Part shown: positions 20,787 to 29,777 of the stretch, in pieces
How positions within the stretch are numbered: position 1 is the first letter of the stretch
Layout of the letters: each line of letters begins with the position of its first letter
Assembly: GCA_021413975.1 (NCBI GenBank)
Contig: JAIOPJ010000017.1
Coordinates: 1-42,517 of the forward strand
Length of the DNA: 42,517 bases
Direction: 5' to 3'
DNA from: Gemmatimonadota bacterium
Lineage (GTDB): Bacteria > Gemmatimonadota > Gemmatimonadetes > Gemmatimonadales > Gemmatimonadaceae
The notes under the pieces: model-generated
What the model was told of the DNA's origin: nothing
Databases searched by the model: none
Seen by the model: the letters and a program-made list of their open reading frames with translations, nothing else
Translations under genes and position numbers: made by a program

Positions 20787-22072
20787 GCGCGCCCCTCGTG
20801 CTCACCGGCGGCCGGATCGTCGATCCGTCGCAGGGGATGGACGCCATCGGCGACCTCCTCATCGTGGACGGGAGGATCGCTTCGGTCGGCGGTCGCATCA
20901 CCGGACCGGACGGCGCGCGCATCATCGATTGCTCCGGCACGGTGGTCGCGCCCGGCCTGATCGACGTGCATGTGCACCTGCGCGAACCCGGCCGCGAGGA
21001 TGTCGAGACCGTCGCGACAGGCGCGCATTCGGCGGCCGCCGGCGGGTTCACCGCGGTCGCCGCGATGCCCAATACCAAGCCGGTCACGGACAACCAGGCG
21101 ACCGTGGGCTTCGTGAAGCGCCAGGGCGAGGCCGCGGGGTTCGCCCGCGTCTACCCCTACGGCGCGATCTCGGTCGGCCAGATGGGCGAGACGCTCGCCG
21201 AGTTCGGCGAGATGGTCGCCGCGGGGGCCGTGGCCGTGAGCGACGACGGCAAGCCGGTCGAGAACTCCCACCTCATGCGCACGGCACTCGAGTACGCGCA
21301 GACCTTCGGGATCCCGGTGGTCGAGCATTGCGAGGTCATGTCGCTCGCCCACGGTGGCTCGATGCACGAGGGTGTGATCTCGGCGCGGCTCGGGCTCAAG
21401 GGCATCCCGGGCGAGGCCGAGGAGATCGACGTCATCCGTTGCATCCTCCTCGCCAAGCTGACCGGCGGGCACATCCACCTCTGCCACCTGAGCACCAAGG
21501 GCTCGGTGGACCTGGTGCGCTGGGGCAAGGATCAGGGCGTGAACGTCACGGCCGAGGTCTGCAGCCACCACATCTCGCTGACCCACGAGGCGGTGGAGGG
21601 GTACAATACCAACGCCAAGATGAACCCGCCGCTCCGCACGCAGCGTGACGTCGAGGCATTGCAGCAGGGCCTCAAGGACGGGACCATCGATCTCCTCGTG
21701 ACCGACCACGCGCCGCACCACTACGATGAGAAGGAGCGCGAGTTCGCCGATGCCCCGAACGGCATCGTCGGGCTCGAGACGGCGCTCGGCGTGAACGTCA
21801 CTTGGTTGCTCGAGCCGGGGATCCTGACCCTCTCCCAGTTGGTCGACCGCATGACTTGCCTGCCGGCGAAGGTGTTCCATCTTCCCGGTGGGACCCTCGC
21901 CAAGGGCTCGATCGGCGACGTGACGGTCTTCGACCCGTCGCGCGAGTGGACCGTGGACCCCGCGCGCTTCAAATCGAAGGGCCGGAACACCCCCTACGGC
22001 GGCCGGAAGCTCCGCGGCCAGGCCGTGCGTACCATCGTGGGCGGTCGGATCGTCTACGAGCTGAACGGGTGA
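20783..22072 (+). CDS. pyrC: Dihydroorotase (type I)
   Basis: A 429-residue zinc amidohydrolase from ATG 20783, overlapping the pyrB stop. [13 protein letters not shown] gives His63 and His65 as metal ligands, with Arg67 for substrate. [15 protein letters not shown] and [13 protein letters not shown] supply the other histidines and the catalytic Asp. All ligands of active type I enzymes are present, so it is not the inactive PyrC' form sometimes paired with PyrB. It cyclises carbamoyl aspartate to dihydroorotate. Confidence 0.95.
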
Positions 22073-22105
22073 CGCGCCTGCGCGTCGCCCTCATCGAGGA
22101 GTTCG

Positions 22106-23353
22106 ATGGCCAAGGCTGACACATCGCGGATCGAGGCGCTCGACGCCGTCCTGGCGGAGAAGCGCAAGCACGAGGGCTTCCTCGCCAAGCTCGAGGAGCG
22201 TCGCGCGGCGACGCCCGCGAACGTCTTCGCGCGTCTTCGCGACGAGTATCTGACCAAGATCACCGATCTCCAGGTCCGGGCGTCGACCGAGGCGGAATCC
22301 CTCTCGGCCGGACTCATCGAGGACGAGGCGGCCGTCGCCGAGATCGAGGCCAAGCTCGCGGCCATCACCGAGGAGCGCATCGAGGGCGAGCTGCGTGCCG
22401 AAGTGGGCGAGTACGACCCCAAGGAGTGGGGGGAGCGCCTCAAGACGCTGAACGCGAACCTGTCGAAGATCGAGAAGGAGCGGGACGCCAAGGTGGCGAC
22501 CTTCGAGCGGACGCGCGCGCTGCTGGCCGAGGCCCGCGGGCCCGCTGCCGCCGAAACGGAGGTGGCCGCTCCCGTCGTGGTGGAGGCGCCGTCGGCGCCC
22601 GCTCCGATCGTGCGGCCCACGCCACAGGCGATGCCGGCCCAGCCAGTCGTGAGAACCTCCGCTGCCGAGTCGCAGCCGGCGGTGCCGGCGGCCAAGGTGG
22701 ATCCGGCACCTGCCGTCGCTTGGACCGCTCCATCCCCAGCGCCCGCGCCGGCACCCGCTCAGGCCCCTGCGGTGGTGCCAGCCGCCGCACCTGCGGCGCC
22801 CACTGCGGTGCCCGCAGTCGCGCCCGTGGTCGCGCCAGCACCGGCGCCCGTGGCGGCGCCCGTGGCGGCGCCTTCGGCGGCGCCGATGGCCGCGGCTCCC
22901 GCAGCGGCGGCCGCGCCAGATCCTGCGGCCCCAGCCGCTCCCTCCGCTCCGTCAGCCCCCGCAGAGCCGACGCCGCGTGCACCGGCTCCCGGCTCGCCGA
23001 TGGCAGGGAGTCCGTCCTTCGACGAACTCGCGTTCCTGAACTCGGTCGTGGGACGTTCGTCCACGCAGTTCAAGGCCGAGCCACCGGCGCCGCGTCCGTC
23101 GCGGCCGATCTCCGAGCTGCGCGACACCTCCACGAATCGCACGCCGCCGATCCCCGCTGCCCCCGTCACTCCGCCACCGAAACCCGCTCCTCCGGCTGCA
23201 CCCGCCGACGAGACGGACTCTGGTCCGCTCGGCCGCCCCACCCCGCGCACCTCGCAGGCGATCAAGACGCTCAAGTGTTCGGAGTGCGGGACGTTGAACT
23301 ACCCGACCGAGTGGTACTGCGAGCGGTGCGGGGGAGAGCTGGCCGCGCTCTGA
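22106..23353 (+). CDS. Coiled-coil, Ala/Pro-rich protein with C-terminal zinc ribbon
   Basis: A 415-residue protein of unknown function. Residues 1 to about 148 are highly charged heptad-like helix (for example AEIEAKLAAITEERIEGELRAE), predicted to form a coiled coil. Residues about 150-300 are an Ala/Pro/Val-rich low-complexity linker. A short conserved-looking patch, SPSFDELAFLNSVVG, follows. The end is a zinc ribbon with Cys391, Cys394, Cys405 and Cys408 (CSECGTLNYPTEWYCERCG). There is no signal peptide or membrane helix. The ATG is preceded by GAGGAG. It sits after pyrC with a 33-base gap, so it may share the pyr transcript. The design suggests a scaffold that binds a partner or nucleic acid through the ribbon. 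Confidence 0.8.
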   Translation: MAKADTSRIEALDAVLAEKRKHEGFLAKLEERRAATPANVFARLRDEYLTKITDLQVRASTEAESLSAGLIEDEAAVAEIEAKLAAITEERIEGELRAEVGEYDPKEWGERLKTLNANLSKIEKERDAKVATFERTRALLAEARGPAAAETEVAAPVVVEAPSAPAPIVRPTPQAMPAQPVVRTSAAESQPAVPAAKVDPAPAVAWTAPSPAPAPAPAQAPAVVPAAAPAAPTAVPAVAPVVAPAPAPVAAPVAAPSAAPMAAAPAAAAAPDPAAPAAPSAPSAPAEPTPRAPAPGSPMAGSPSFDELAFLNSVVGRSSTQFKAEPPAPRPSRPISELRDTSTNRTPPIPAAPVTPPPKPAPPAAPADETDSGPLGRPTPRTSQAIKTLKCSECGTLNYPTEWYCERCGGELAAL

Positions 23354-23374
23354 GGTGCGAGAGGCATGAACGAA

Positions 23375-23407
23375 GACCGCCGCGCTCCCACAGGGAGCGC
23401 GGCGGTC
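23375..23407. terminator. Shared bidirectional terminator hairpin
   Basis: GACCGCCGCGCTCCC, loop ACA, then GGGAGCGCGGCGGTC gives a perfect 15-bp stem between two converging genes. It can end transcripts from both the zinc-ribbon gene and rpsT. T-runs are poor on both sides (GTTGCTT on plus, TTCGTTC on minus). Confidence 0.75.
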
Positions 23408-23429
23408 GTTGCTTGCGGAGCGGCGAGTC

Positions 23430-23663
23430 TTACTTCGCCTTGGCGAGCCGGGACTTCTGGCGGGCGGCGGCGTTCATATGGATGAGCCCCTTCCGCGCGG
23501 CGCGGTCGAGGAGCTGCACCGCCTTCAACTTGTCGGCCGGGGACGACGCCTCGACGTTCGCGGTCTTCATGGCGGTCCGGAGCGTGGCCCGCTGCGAGCG
23601 GTTGCGCGCGGTGGCCGCACGGGTCTTGCGCATGTTCTTCTTCGCGGACGCGATTCTCGGCAC
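23430..23663 (-). CDS. rpsT: 30S ribosomal protein S20
   Basis: A 77-residue basic protein with the S20 pattern PRIASAKKNMRKTRAATARN, and the end GLIHMNAAARQKSRLAKAK. It binds 16S rRNA early in 30S assembly. I set the start at GTG 23663, which gives the usual short M-P-x-I-A-S-A-K-K N-terminus. It is preceded by GGAG 9 bases upstream on the minus strand. The longer frame would start at TTG 23678, which lies over the ribosome site itself. It is monocistronic, with its own promoter at 23723-23751. Confidence 0.95.
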   Translation of the reverse strand: MPRIASAKKNMRKTRAATARNRSQRATLRTAMKTANVEASSPADKLKAVQLLDRAARKGLIHMNAAARQKSRLAKAK

Positions 23664-23722
23664 GAGCTGATTCTCCAAAGGTGGGATCCGGGCGCGAGTT
23701 CTCCGCGCTCCGTAGCTCGGGA

Positions 23723-23751
23723 AGACTAGGCGCCGAGGCCCCCTAAGTCAA
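23723..23751 (-). promoter_or_regulatory. Sigma70-type promoter of rpsT
   Basis: Read on the minus strand: TTGACT (23751-23746), a 17-base spacer and TAGTCT (23728-23723). The leader before rpsT is about 50 bases. It is divergent from the scpA promoter, with only 14 bases between the two -35 boxes. Confidence 0.75.
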
Positions 23752-23765
23752 GGGAAGGCCGTGCT

Positions 23766-23794
23766 TTGACTCCACCGGCGCCGGGGCCTACCTT
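23766..23794 (+). promoter_or_regulatory. Sigma70-type promoter of the scpA operon
   Basis: TTGACT (23766-23771), a 17-base spacer and TACCTT (23789-23794). Transcription would start near 23801, leaving a leader of about 85 bases before the scpA GTG. The region between the two divergent promoters could hold a shared regulator site. Confidence 0.75.
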
Positions 23795-23886
23795 TCGGCC
23801 CGACTGCCCGTGACGGGCCTCACTCCAGCCGCGCCGCGCTTGACTCCGTTCTCCACGATTCCTTCCCCGCCGCCGGCCTGGTCCCT

Positions 23887-24621
23887 GTGACCGCGGTCGA
23901 GCCCCAGTCGACCGACTCGATCTTCGTCGTCGACATCGCCGGCTTCAACGGCCCACTCGACCTCCTGCTCTCGCTCCTGCGCGACGAGCAGATCGACATC
24001 TACGACATCCCGGTCGCGCGCGTCTGCGAGCAGTTCCTCGGCCGCATGCACGAGCTGAAGCTCAACGAGGCCGCCGAGTATCTCGAGATGGCGGCGCGAC
24101 TGATCCGCATCAAGGCGCAGATGCTGCTGCCGCGGAAGGACGGCTCGGAAGGCTGGGAGGACCCGCGCGCCGAACTCGTGCGTCGCCTCCTCGAGTACCA
24201 GCAGATGCGCGAAGTCGTCGACGTGCTGGAGAAGCTCGGCGAGGACCGGCGCAACCGGTTCGGCCGCTCGTTCATGCAGCAGGCCGCGGCGCCGCCGCCG
24301 GCGCCGCTCGCGCTCTCGCTCACCGACCTCCTGGTCGCGGTCGATCGCGTGCTGCGCGCGTCACGCAAGCCGACGATCCACGAGGTCATCCCGCGCGCCC
24401 TCGACGTCGACGGCGCCATGACGACCGTGCGTGCCGTGCTCGCCCTGCGCGCGAGTGCGCGGTGGCGTGACGTGGTGCGCGCCGATGCCGAACCCTGGGA
24501 GGTCCTCTCGGGCCTCCTCGCCCTCCTCGAGCTCGCGAAGCGCAGCGAGCTCCACCTGACCCAACCCCGACCGTTCGCAGACGTGGAGATCCGCCGTGAA
24601 CTCGCTGGCGAAGCTGCTTGA
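23887..24621 (+). CDS. scpA: Segregation and condensation protein ScpA
   Basis: A 244-residue kleisin that bridges the SMC heads together with ScpB. The typical start FNGPLDLLLSLLRDEQIDIYDIPVARVCEQFL and EYLEMAARLIRIKAQMLLP are clear. The C-terminal winged helix covers about 170-240 (LALLELAKRSELHLTQPRPFADVEI). GTG 23887 is chosen because it gives a short lead before the kleisin motif; no Shine-Dalgarno is seen and the leader is pyrimidine-rich. It overlaps scpB by 26 bases. The order scpA-scpB-rluB is widely conserved. Confidence 0.95.
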   Translation: MTAVEPQSTDSIFVVDIAGFNGPLDLLLSLLRDEQIDIYDIPVARVCEQFLGRMHELKLNEAAEYLEMAARLIRIKAQMLLPRKDGSEGWEDPRAELVRRLLEYQQMREVVDVLEKLGEDRRNRFGRSFMQQAAAPPPAPLALSLTDLLVAVDRVLRASRKPTIHEVIPRALDVDGAMTTVRAVLALRASARWRDVVRADAEPWEVLSGLLALLELAKRSELHLTQPRPFADVEIRRELAGEAA

Positions 24622-25252
24622 GGCCGCGCTCTTCGCGAGCCCACGCCCCATCCCGACCGATGAACTCGCCGCGCTGGACCCCGAGGCCTCGCCGGCCGCG
24701 GTCCAGTCGGCGCTCGACGAACTGCGCGAGCACTATGACGTGGACGGGCATGCCGTCGCGCTGAGGGACGTGGGTGGAGGCTGGCAGATCCTCACGCGTC
24801 CCGAATACACCGAGGCGATCGAGCGCGCCCAGATGGCGGTGCGCCCGGCGCGCCTGTCGGCGGCGGCGCTCGAGACGCTCGCGATCATCGCCTACCGGCA
24901 GCCGATCGGGCGCGCCGAGGTCGCGGAGATCCGCGGCGTCGACGTCGGCGCGGTGCTGAAGGGATTGCACGAGCGCGGTCTCATCGACGTGGTCGGTCGC
25001 GCCGAGGGGCTCGGACGTCCGCTGCTCTATGGCACGACGTCGGCCTTCCTCGAGCAGTTCGGGTTGCGGCATCTCGAGGAACTCCCGCGCGTGGACGAGC
25101 TCGCCATCGCATTGCGGAAGGGCGGGGTCGAGGCGCAGTCGTCCGAGCCCGCGACGACCGAGCCCTCCCTCGAGGGCACCGACGCTCCCACCGGCGTTCC
25201 CACCGACGTTCCCACCGAGGCGACGCCGGACACGGAGCCGCAGCCCGCGTGA
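24596..25252 (+). CDS. scpB: Segregation and condensation protein ScpB
   Basis: A 218-residue partner of ScpA, from GTG 24596 inside the end of scpA. Two winged-helix domains are visible; the second has the family hallmark [30 protein letters not shown] and a terminal [18 protein letters not shown]. Residues from about 180 form an acidic Pro/Thr tail that contains a 12-base tandem repeat. That tail is low complexity and probably not needed for the fold. The stop overlaps rluB. Confidence 0.94.
   Translation: MNSLAKLLEAALFASPRPIPTDELAALDPEASPAAVQSALDELREHYDVDGHAVALRDVGGGWQILTRPEYTEAIERAQMAVRPARLSAAALETLAIIAYRQPIGRAEVAEIRGVDVGAVLKGLHERGLIDVVGRAEGLGRPLLYGTTSAFLEQFGLRHLEELPRVDELAIALRKGGVEAQSSEPATTEPSLEGTDAPTGVPTDVPTEATPDTEPQPA
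25181..25216 (+). repeat. 12-bp tandem repeat, three copies, in scpB
   Basis: Units GACGCTCCCACC, GGCGTTCCCACC and GACGTTCCCACC follow each other without gaps. They encode an [15 protein letters not shown] tail and keep the frame. It is a minisatellite-like stretch in a disordered region. Confidence 0.85.
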
Positions 25253-25986
25253 GCGGCGAGGAGATGCGCATCCATCGGGCGCTCGCCCGGGCCGGGATCG
25301 CCTCGCGCCGCAAGGCCGAGGAACTCGTCGCGGCGGGGCGCGTATCCATCAACGGCGAGGTCGCGCGCACCGGACAGAGCGTCGACCCGGCCAAGGACGT
25401 CATCGCGGTCGATGGCCGGCGCGTCGGCCAGGTCTCGCAGACCAGGCGGTGGTACGTGCTCAACAAGCCCGCCGGCGTGCTCACGACCAAGTCCGATCCC
25501 GAGGGACGCAAGACGGTGTTCGACTACGTGCCGCCCGACCCGGGACTCACGTACGTGGGCCGTCTCGACTACATGACCGAGGGAGTCCTGCTGCTCACGA
25601 CCGATGGCGACGCCGCGCACAAGCTCACGCACCCCAGCACCGGCGTGGAGCGGAACTACGTCGCGACCGTGCGCGGTCCGGTGAAGGTGGCGGCGGCGGA
25701 GATCCGCGCTGGCATCGAGCTCGAGGACGGATTCGTGCAGCCCGAGTTCGTCGAGGTGACGCCCTCGGAGACCCCCCGCGCGTTCGATCTGGCCCTCACC
25801 ATCCGCGAAGGACGCACGCGCGAGGTACGCCGGCTCTGCGAGGCCGTGGGCCTCGAGGTCCTGCGGCTCGTCCGCACGTCGTTCGGCCCGGTGCACCTCG
25901 GCGCGCTCGCGTCGGGAGCATCGCGCACGCTCTCCGCCAAGGAGCGCGACCTCATCCTCGCGCTCACCCATTCCGGGAACGATTGA
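25249..25986 (+). CDS. rluB: 23S rRNA pseudouridine synthase (RluB/RsuA family)
   Basis: A 245-residue protein from GTG 25249, overlapping the scpB stop. The N-terminal S4 RNA-binding domain is [20 protein letters not shown] to about residue 60. The catalytic domain has the aspartate Asp107 in [19 protein letters not shown], and later [19 protein letters not shown]. RluB modifies U2605 of 23S rRNA; RluE/RsuA relatives cannot be excluded, but the scpB neighbour favours RluB. The stop overlaps the moxR ATG. Confidence 0.92.
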   Translation: MSGEEMRIHRALARAGIASRRKAEELVAAGRVSINGEVARTGQSVDPAKDVIAVDGRRVGQVSQTRRWYVLNKPAGVLTTKSDPEGRKTVFDYVPPDPGLTYVGRLDYMTEGVLLLTTDGDAAHKLTHPSTGVERNYVATVRGPVKVAAAEIRAGIELEDGFVQPEFVEVTPSETPRAFDLALTIREGRTREVRRLCEAVGLEVLRLVRTSFGPVHLGALASGASRTLSAKERDLILALTHSGND

Positions 25987-26939
25987 TGCCGAAGTCGAGC
26001 CTCACGCAGGACATCCTCGATCAGGTCTCGCAGCGCGTCGTCGGCCAGCAGGCGATGGTCGAACGCCTCCTCATCGCGTTGCTCACCGGGGGGCACGTCC
26101 TGCTCGAGGGCGTCCCCGGCCTCGCCAAGACGCTCACCGTGCGCACGCTGGCGGAGACGGTGCGCACGACCTTCAGTCGCATCCAGTTCACGCCCGACCT
26201 CCTGCCGGCCGACGTGGTCGGGACGCAGGTGTTCGACCAGACGACCGCGACCTTCTCGGTGAAGCGCGGGCCGATCTTCGCGAACATCGTGCTGGCCGAC
26301 GAGATCAACCGCGCCCCCGCCAAGGTGCAGGCGGCGCTGCTCGAGGCGATGCAGGAGAAGCAGGTCACGATCGGTGGCACGAGCTTCCCGCTCGTGGAAC
26401 CCTTCCTCGTGCTCGCGACGCAGAACCCGATCGAGCAGGAAGGCACGTACCCGCTGCCGGAAGCGCAGGTGGACCGGTTCATGCTCAAGCTCCGCGTCGG
26501 CTACCCGACGCGCGACGAGGAGCGCGAGATCATGAAGCGGATGGCGGGCGGCGAGGCCATCGAGGTGAAGACCGTCGCCGGCCCCGAGGAACTCATGGCC
26601 GCGCGGCGCACGATCGCCGGGCTCTTCCTCGACCCCCGGCTCGGCGACTACATCGTCGACCTCATCCATGCGACGCGCTCGCCCAAGGACGCGGGACTCG
26701 CCGACCTCGTGCCGCTCGTCGAGTACGGGGCGAGCCCCCGCGCGACGATCGCGCTCGCCCAGGCCTCGCGCGCACATGCCTACCTCCGCGGCCGCGACTT
26801 CGTCTCGCCCGACGACGTGAAGGCGATGGCGACCGACGTGCTGCGGCACCGCGTGCTGCTCAGCTACGAGGCGGAGGCGGAGAACGTGACGAGCGAAGAG
26901 GTCATCGGCCGCATCCTCTCGGCCGTCCCCGCGCCGTGA
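25986..26939 (+). CDS. MoxR-type AAA+ ATPase
   Basis: A 317-residue AAA+ protein from ATG 25986, overlapping the rluB stop. Walker A is EGVPGLAKT (the MoxR form, Ala before Lys-Thr), Walker B is IVLADEINRAPAKVQAALLEAMQE, followed by QNPIEQEGTYPLPEAQVDRFMLK. The C-terminal lid has SPRATIALAQASRAHAYLRGRDFVSPDDV. Such ATPases act as chaperones with von Willebrand A proteins; the DUF58 and Bat proteins encoded next are the expected partners. Confidence 0.93.
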   Translation: MPKSSLTQDILDQVSQRVVGQQAMVERLLIALLTGGHVLLEGVPGLAKTLTVRTLAETVRTTFSRIQFTPDLLPADVVGTQVFDQTTATFSVKRGPIFANIVLADEINRAPAKVQAALLEAMQEKQVTIGGTSFPLVEPFLVLATQNPIEQEGTYPLPEAQVDRFMLKLRVGYPTRDEEREIMKRMAGGEAIEVKTVAGPEELMAARRTIAGLFLDPRLGDYIVDLIHATRSPKDAGLADLVPLVEYGASPRATIALAQASRAHAYLRGRDFVSPDDVKAMATDVLRHRVLLSYEAEAENVTSEEVIGRILSAVPAP

Positions 26940-27868
26940 GGACGGCCGCCGCCCGGCCACCGGTCGAGCGGCGTGGATCGAGCGCGGTCCCCGCCGAGGT
27001 CCTGCAGCAGGTGAAGCGGATCGAGCTGCGCACGCGCGGCCTCGTGAACTCGCGCTTCACCGGCGAGTACCACTCGGTCTTCAAGGGCATGGGCATGGAG
27101 TTCGCCGAGGTGCGCGAGTACCAGCCCGGCGACGAGGTCCGCACGATCGACTGGAACGTGAGCGCGCGCATGCGGCGCCTCTTCGTGAAGCGTTTCGTCG
27201 AGGAGCGCGAACTCACGGTCATGCTCATCGTCGATTGTTCGGGGTCGAGCCGCGGGGGCGCCGGCGCGCGTGACAAGCAGGGCGTCGCGGCCGAGCTCGC
27301 GGCGGTGCTCGCCCTCACGGCGACGCGCAACAACGACCGCGTCGGCCTGCTCCTGCACTCAGACCGCGTCGAACATGTGGTGCCCCCGCGCAAGGGACGG
27401 CGGCACGCGCTGCGGCTCGTGCGGGACGTGCTCGCATGGCCCTCCACGTCGCGCGGCACCGACCTCGGTGCCGCGTTCGACTACGCGGCGCGCCTCCTCT
27501 CGCACCGCAGCATCGTCTTCGTCGTCTCCGACTTCGTGAGTCCGGCGCTCGAGAAGCCGCTCACGCGCCTCTCCCAGCGGCACGACGTCGTGGCGGTCGT
27601 CATGGATGATCCCGCCGAACGGTCGCTCCCCGACGCGGGTGTGGCGCGGTTGCGCGACGCCGAGTCGGGGGTGCTCGTCGAGGTGAACACGAGCGATCCC
27701 GCGGTGCGCGCGCGCTATGCGGCGCTCGTGCGCGCGGAACAGCAGGAGCGTCAGGGGCTGCTGCGCCGCCTCGCCGTGGACGAGGTCGTGGTGCCGCTCG
27801 AGCAGGGGTACGTGGAACCGCTCACGCGCTTCTTCCGGCGGCGTGAGACGCGGGCCCGCCGCCGGTGA
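26936..27868 (+). CDS. DUF58 domain protein (VWA-like), MoxR partner
   Basis: A 310-residue soluble protein from GTG 26936, overlapping moxR. The DUF58 core begins GEYHSVFKGMGMEFAEVREYQPGDEVRTIDWNVSAR. A VWA-like fold follows with a DCSGSS metal-site motif (D-x-S-x-S). It has a very basic end (RRRETRARRR). It belongs to the MoxR-Bat system found in many bacteria and linked to envelope stress or maturation of membrane complexes; the precise role is unknown. The stop overlaps the next gene. Confidence 0.9.
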   Translation: MRTAAARPPVERRGSSAVPAEVLQQVKRIELRTRGLVNSRFTGEYHSVFKGMGMEFAEVREYQPGDEVRTIDWNVSARMRRLFVKRFVEERELTVMLIVDCSGSSRGGAGARDKQGVAAELAAVLALTATRNNDRVGLLLHSDRVEHVVPPRKGRRHALRLVRDVLAWPSTSRGTDLGAAFDYAARLLSHRSIVFVVSDFVSPALEKPLTRLSQRHDVVAVVMDDPAERSLPDAGVARLRDAESGVLVEVNTSDPAVRARYAALVRAEQQERQGLLRRLAVDEVVVPLEQGYVEPLTRFFRRRETRARRR

Positions 27869-28791
27869 TCGCGGCCGCGCTCCTTCTGGCGTACCAGGCG
27901 GCCACGGCGCCCATGCTCGCGCCGCAGGTCACGGCGCGCATCACGCCCGACTCGGTGGGCGTCGGCGAGCCGATCCTCGTCGAGCTGCGGGTGCGTGCCC
28001 CGATCGGCAGCGAGGTGCGCTTCCCGGCACTTCCCGACTCATCGGACGTGGTCGAGCCGCTCGACCCGCGACTGATCCGCGATGCCTCGACCGCATCGAT
28101 CCTCGATCGCACCGCGGTCTATCGGCTGATCGCATGGGACACCGGTCGCCGCGTGGTGAGGTTCGCCGACATCACGGTGTCGAAGGACGGCGCCGAGCGC
28201 CGCTACACCGTGAGCCTGCCGACGCTGCGGATCCGGTCGGTGCTCCCGGCCGACACCACGCGGCGCTTGCCGCGCGATGCGCGCGATCTGCTCGCGATCG
28301 CCGGCGGACTCTGGCGGCTCTGGCTCGGGCTCGCGGTGGTGGCCTTCCTGCTCTATCTCGTCGCACGCGCGTGGCGACGCCGATCCGCCGTGAGGGCGGC
28401 GCTCGGACCGGACGCGGCGGCGGTCGCCAGGGACGGCTTCGCGCACGCCGCGCGACTCGGGTTGCTCGAGGCCGGGGAGACCGGTCGCTTCGCCCTGACG
28501 CACGTGGACGTCCTGAGGAGGTATCTCGCCATCCGGTTCCCGCAGGCGGGTCCGTCGCGGACCGCACGCGAGGTCGCCGATGCGCTCGCGGGCACGGACT
28601 TCCCGGTGTTGCCTTCGCGCGTGACCGAGCTCCTCCTGCGCAGTGAACCGATCGCGTTCGCGCGTGCGGAGGTGAGTCAGGACGAGGCACGCGGCATCGC
28701 TGCCGAGGCGCGCGCGATCGTCGGCGACGTCGAGACCGCGTGGCGGGCCCGCGCCGAGAGCTGGACACGGATCCAGCGGAGGCCGCTCTGA
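27865..28791 (+). CDS. BatD-like membrane protein of the MoxR/Bat operon
   Basis: A 308-residue protein from GTG 27865. A short hydrophobic N-terminus (IAAALLLAYQAATAPMLA) may be a signal peptide. Residues about 20-125 are a beta-sandwich like the first domain of BatD (ITPDSVGVGEPILVELRVRAP). One membrane helix lies at about 148-170 (GLWRLWLGLAVVAFLLYLVARAW), then a cytoplasmic helical domain of about 135 residues. It is the position often taken by a DUF4381-type protein. I see no catalytic motif. It may be a small sister of the BatD/BatE fusion at 31435. Confidence 0.7.
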   Translation: MIAAALLLAYQAATAPMLAPQVTARITPDSVGVGEPILVELRVRAPIGSEVRFPALPDSSDVVEPLDPRLIRDASTASILDRTAVYRLIAWDTGRRVVRFADITVSKDGAERRYTVSLPTLRIRSVLPADTTRRLPRDARDLLAIAGGLWRLWLGLAVVAFLLYLVARAWRRRSAVRAALGPDAAAVARDGFAHAARLGLLEAGETGRFALTHVDVLRRYLAIRFPQAGPSRTAREVADALAGTDFPVLPSRVTELLLRSEPIAFARAEVSQDEARGIAAEARAIVGDVETAWRARAESWTRIQRRPL

Positions 28792-29777
28792 ACTGGCGCG
28801 CGATCGACTTCGCCACCCCGTGGGCGTTCACGGCCCTGATCGGCCTGCTCGGGTGGCTGATCTGGCGTCGTCGCCGTCGCCCGCCGGCGCTGCTCCATGC
28901 GCGCGCCGGCCTGCTGGCGCACGGGCCGCAACGTGGGCGCTGGGCCGCACGCCTCACCATGGCGCTGCGACTGATCGCGATCGTCGCCGCGGTCACCGCG
29001 CTGGCGCGACCGCGCGCGGGCGCGCGCGCCGAGACGATCCGCGCCGACGGCATCAGCATCGTCCTCGCGCTCGACGTGTCGACCTCGATGCTCGCCGAGG
29101 ATTTCCAGCCCGACAACCGGCTGGTGGTCGCCAAGCAGACGATCAAGGAGTTCATCCTCGGTCGCAGCCAGGATCAGGTCGGGGTCGTGGCGTTCGCAGG
29201 CGAGGCGCTGACGCAGGTCCCGCTCACGCTCGACTATCCGGTGCTGTTGGCCGCCGTCGACAACCTCCAGCCGGGGCAGCTCGAGGACGGCACCGCCATC
29301 GGCACGGGCCTGATCACCGCGACCAACCGGCTTCGCAACGCGGCCGGCCGCTCGCGCGTGGTGATCCTCCTCACCGACGGCGAGAACAACCGCGGCACGA
29401 TCGATCCGCGCACCGCCGCGCAGGCGGCCGCGGCGCTCGGTGTGCGCGTCTACACGATCGGTGTCGGCACGGAGGGCGTCGCTCCGGTGCCGGTGGGGCG
29501 CGGCGTGTTCGGATTGCGCTACGAGAATCGCCCGGTGCGGATCGACGAAGCGCTCCTCGAGGACATCGCGACGCAGACCGGCGGACGGTACTTCCGGGCC
29601 CGCGACGCGCAGGCACTGAAGCGGATCTACGAGCAGATCGATGCGCTCGAGCGCGCGCCGATCCGTTCCACGCGCTTCGTCCGCTTCACCGAGCTCTTCC
29701 AGTGGCCGCTCGGGCTGGCGGCCTTCGCGCTCCTGCTGGAGCTGCTCATGCTCTGGCGCCGGGGCGCGCTCCCATGA
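28740..29777 (+). CDS. batA: BatA: membrane-anchored VWA-domain protein
   Basis: A protein of up to 345 residues. A membrane helix near the N-terminus (TPWAFTALIGLLGWLIWRR), a second (MALRLIAIVAAVTALARP), a VWA domain with metal site LALDVSTSM, VGVVAFAGEALTQVPLT and LLTDGENNRG, and a C-terminal helix (WPLGLAAFALLLELLMLWRR). The order matches BatA. The coordinates use GTG 28740, which overlaps the previous gene by 52 bases. A CTG at 28788 has GGAGG 5 bases upstream and overlaps the stop as CTGA, and would give MNWRAIDFATPWAF, closer to the usual BatA start. The real start is therefore unsure. Confidence 0.9.
   Translation: MAGPRRELDTDPAEAALNWRAIDFATPWAFTALIGLLGWLIWRRRRRPPALLHARAGLLAHGPQRGRWAARLTMALRLIAIVAAVTALARPRAGARAETIRADGISIVLALDVSTSMLAEDFQPDNRLVVAKQTIKEFILGRSQDQVGVVAFAGEALTQVPLTLDYPVLLAAVDNLQPGQLEDGTAIGTGLITATNRLRNAAGRSRVVILLTDGENNRGTIDPRTAAQAAAALGVRVYTIGVGTEGVAPVPVGRGVFGLRYENRPVRIDEALLEDIATQTGGRYFRARDAQALKRIYEQIDALERAPIRSTRFVRFTELFQWPLGLAAFALLLELLMLWRRGALP

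Noticed and set aside
22700..22980. Ala/Pro repeat region as a mobile or CRISPR-like repeat.
   Set aside because: It is low-complexity coding sequence with variable units and no spacers.
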